64,000 nt of DNA from Coriaria nepalensis. Its lineage: Eukaryota; Streptophyta; Magnoliopsida; Cucurbitales; Coriariaceae. How positions within the stretch are numbered: position 1 is the stretch's first letter; the number at the start of each line of letters is the position of its first letter. A program made the position numbers and the translations under genes. Below, in pieces: positions 62,965 through 64,000 of this stretch. The stretch spans positions 33,945,501 to 34,009,500 of the forward strand of contig CP114481.1 in the NCBI GenBank assembly GCA_027186245.1, given 5' to 3'. The notes under the pieces were generated by a model. It was not told the DNA's origin and made no database searches. It worked only from the letters and a program-made list of their open reading frames with translations.

Positions 62965-64000
62965 ATAACTTGCAAATGATCAATGCAAGGAAAGTGTGCA
63001 TTCGTTTAACTTAAAATCATTTCAATGAGTCATTTCAAGTCAATAAGTTATTTCTAACGAAGTCGAACGAATTCAATTTTTGCACTACAAACACAAGTTT
63101 TGTTCATAACTTGCAAATGATCAATGCAAGGAAAGTGTGCATTCGTTTAACCTTAAAATCATTTCAATGAGTCATTTCAAGTCAATAAGTTATTTCTAAC
63201 CAAGTCGAACGAATTCAATTTTTGCACTACAAACACAAGTTTTGTGCATAACTTGCAAGTGATCAATGCAAGGAAAGTGTGCATTCGTTTAACCTTAAAA
63301 TCATTTCAATGAGTCATTTAAGTCAATGACTTATTTCAAAGCACGTCGAACGAATTCAATTTTTGCACTACAAACACAAGTTTTGTGCATAACTTGCAAG
63401 TGATCAATGCAAGGAAAGTGTGCATTCGTTTAACCTTAAAATCATTTCAATGAGTCATTTAAGTCAATGACTTATTTCAAAGCACGTCGAACGAATTCAA
63501 TTTTTGCACTACAAACACAAGTTTTGTGCATAACTTGCAAATGATCAATGCAAGGAAAGTGTGCAGTCGTTTAACCTTAAAATCATTTCAATGAGTCATT
63601 TCAAGTCAATAACTTATTTCAAAGCAAGTCGAACGAATTCAATTTTTGCACTACAAACACAAGTTTTGTGCATAACTTCCAAATGATCAATGCAAGGAAA
63701 GTGTGCATTCGTTTAACCTTAAAATCATTTCAATGAGTCATTTCAAGTCAATGACTTATTTCAAAGCACGTCGAACGAATTCAATTTTTGCACTACAAAC
63801 ACAAGTTTTGTGCATAACTTGCAAATGATCAATGCAAGGAAAGTGTGCAGTCGTTTAACCTTAAAATCATTTCAATGAGTCATTTCAAGTCAATAACTTA
63901 TTTCAAAGTAAGTCGAACGAATTCAATTTTTGCACTACAAACACAAGTTTTGTGCATAACTTCCAAATGATCATTGCAAGGAAAGTGTGCATTCGTTTAA
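62965..64000. repeat. Satellite zone 13: second copy of the 59.3-60.2 kb order, cut by the window end
   Basis: Follows 59.3-60.2 kb: TAACGAAG, TAAGTTATTT/GCAAGTGATC, CATTTAAGTCAATGAC/GCACGTCG, GCAGTCG, TTCCAAATG, GCACGTCG, GCAGTCG, AAAGTAAGTCG units. It has one extra unit, because the 141-bp CATTTAAGTC monomer is present twice here (about 63,316 and 63,457) and once near 59,630. The array runs past the window edge. Confidence 0.82.

Larger units (their letters stand above)
1..64000. repeat. 142-bp tandem satellite DNA array (fills the whole window)
   Basis: The same unit of about 142 bp repeats head to tail from the first to the last base, roughly 450 times, always in the same orientation. 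Units begin, for example, at 1, 143 and 284. G+C of a typical unit is 45/142, about 32%. Unit length is 142 bp when the 3' part reads TAACCTTAAAATC and 141 bp when one C is missing (TAACTTAAAATC); rare 143- and 129-bp units exist. Both ends of the window lie inside the array, so its full length is unknown. Such blocks are known as centromeric or pericentromeric heterochromatin in eukaryotes. The location on a chromosome cannot be read from this sequence. No gene, transposon or unique stretch interrupts it. Confidence 0.99.

Noticed and set aside
1..64000. CRISPR array
   Set aside because: The repeat is continuous, with no unique spacers of constant length between short identical repeats, and no cas genes; the variation pattern is that of a eukaryotic satellite.

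Overview
The whole 64 kb window is one uninterrupted block of tandemly repeated satellite DNA. The repeat unit is about 142 bp (common length classes 142 and 141 bp, rare 143 and 129 bp), roughly 32% G+C, with about 450 units all in the same orientation. I found no protein-coding gene, RNA gene, transposon, CRISPR array, or single-copy sequence. The short open frames that can be drawn through the array are by-products of monomer length and single-base changes. Such an array points to a eukaryotic (peri)centromeric or heterochromatic region. Unit length, A+T richness and an EcoRI site in most units recall the major 142-bp EcoRI satellite family of the mealworm beetle Tenebrio molitor. That match is from memory of the family's unit size and enzyme, not from an alignment.

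Each monomer has the same layout (coordinates within the unit, starting at window base 1): a consensus bZIP/AP-1/Gcn4-type palindrome at 5-11; a pair of 9-bp direct repeats at the unit boundary; a variable centre at about 30-90 with the EcoRI site (48-53) and T-tracts; an imperfect dyad around TGATCA (90-108); and a more constant stretch at about 105-130. Neighbouring monomers differ from each other, but recognisable variants recur in fixed orders, so the array has higher-order structure.

Layout by eye. 1-2.2 kb: mixed variants with a 567-bp (4-mer) tandem duplication. 2.2-4.3 kb: a 284-bp dimer pattern and a block that recurs at 6.5 and 13.9 kb. 4.3-7.4 kb: mixed. 7.4-13.2 kb: a 10-mer higher-order repeat (1,417 bp) with three full copies, one 8-mer deletion copy (1,134 bp) and a partial copy. 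13.2-16.8 kb: mixed, containing a second copy of 6.4-8.6 kb. 16.8-29.2 kb: a 44-mer tandem duplication with 6,216-bp offset, itself built from an internal 3,255-bp duplication. 27.5-30.7 kb: an overlapping 11-mer (1,546-bp) duplication. 30.7-37 kb: 4-mer (568 bp) and 6-mer (851 bp) duplications and a transposed copy of 29.3-30.1 kb. 37-47 kb: nested duplications with offsets 3,545, 2,979, 991 and 3,970 bp. 47-64 kb: 7-mer to 6-mer repeats (850 bp, three tandem units at 49.9-52.5 kb), a 12-mer duplication (1,696 bp) and a block repeated 7,076 bp apart.

The picture is repeated in-register unequal exchange at several scales. Points most worth following are the bZIP palindrome repeated hundreds of times, including a G-to-C variant that keeps the site; the dyad element; a three-monomer cassette that persists through all the higher-order patterns; and hybrid monomers that mark exchange points. 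I did not find a novel gene system.
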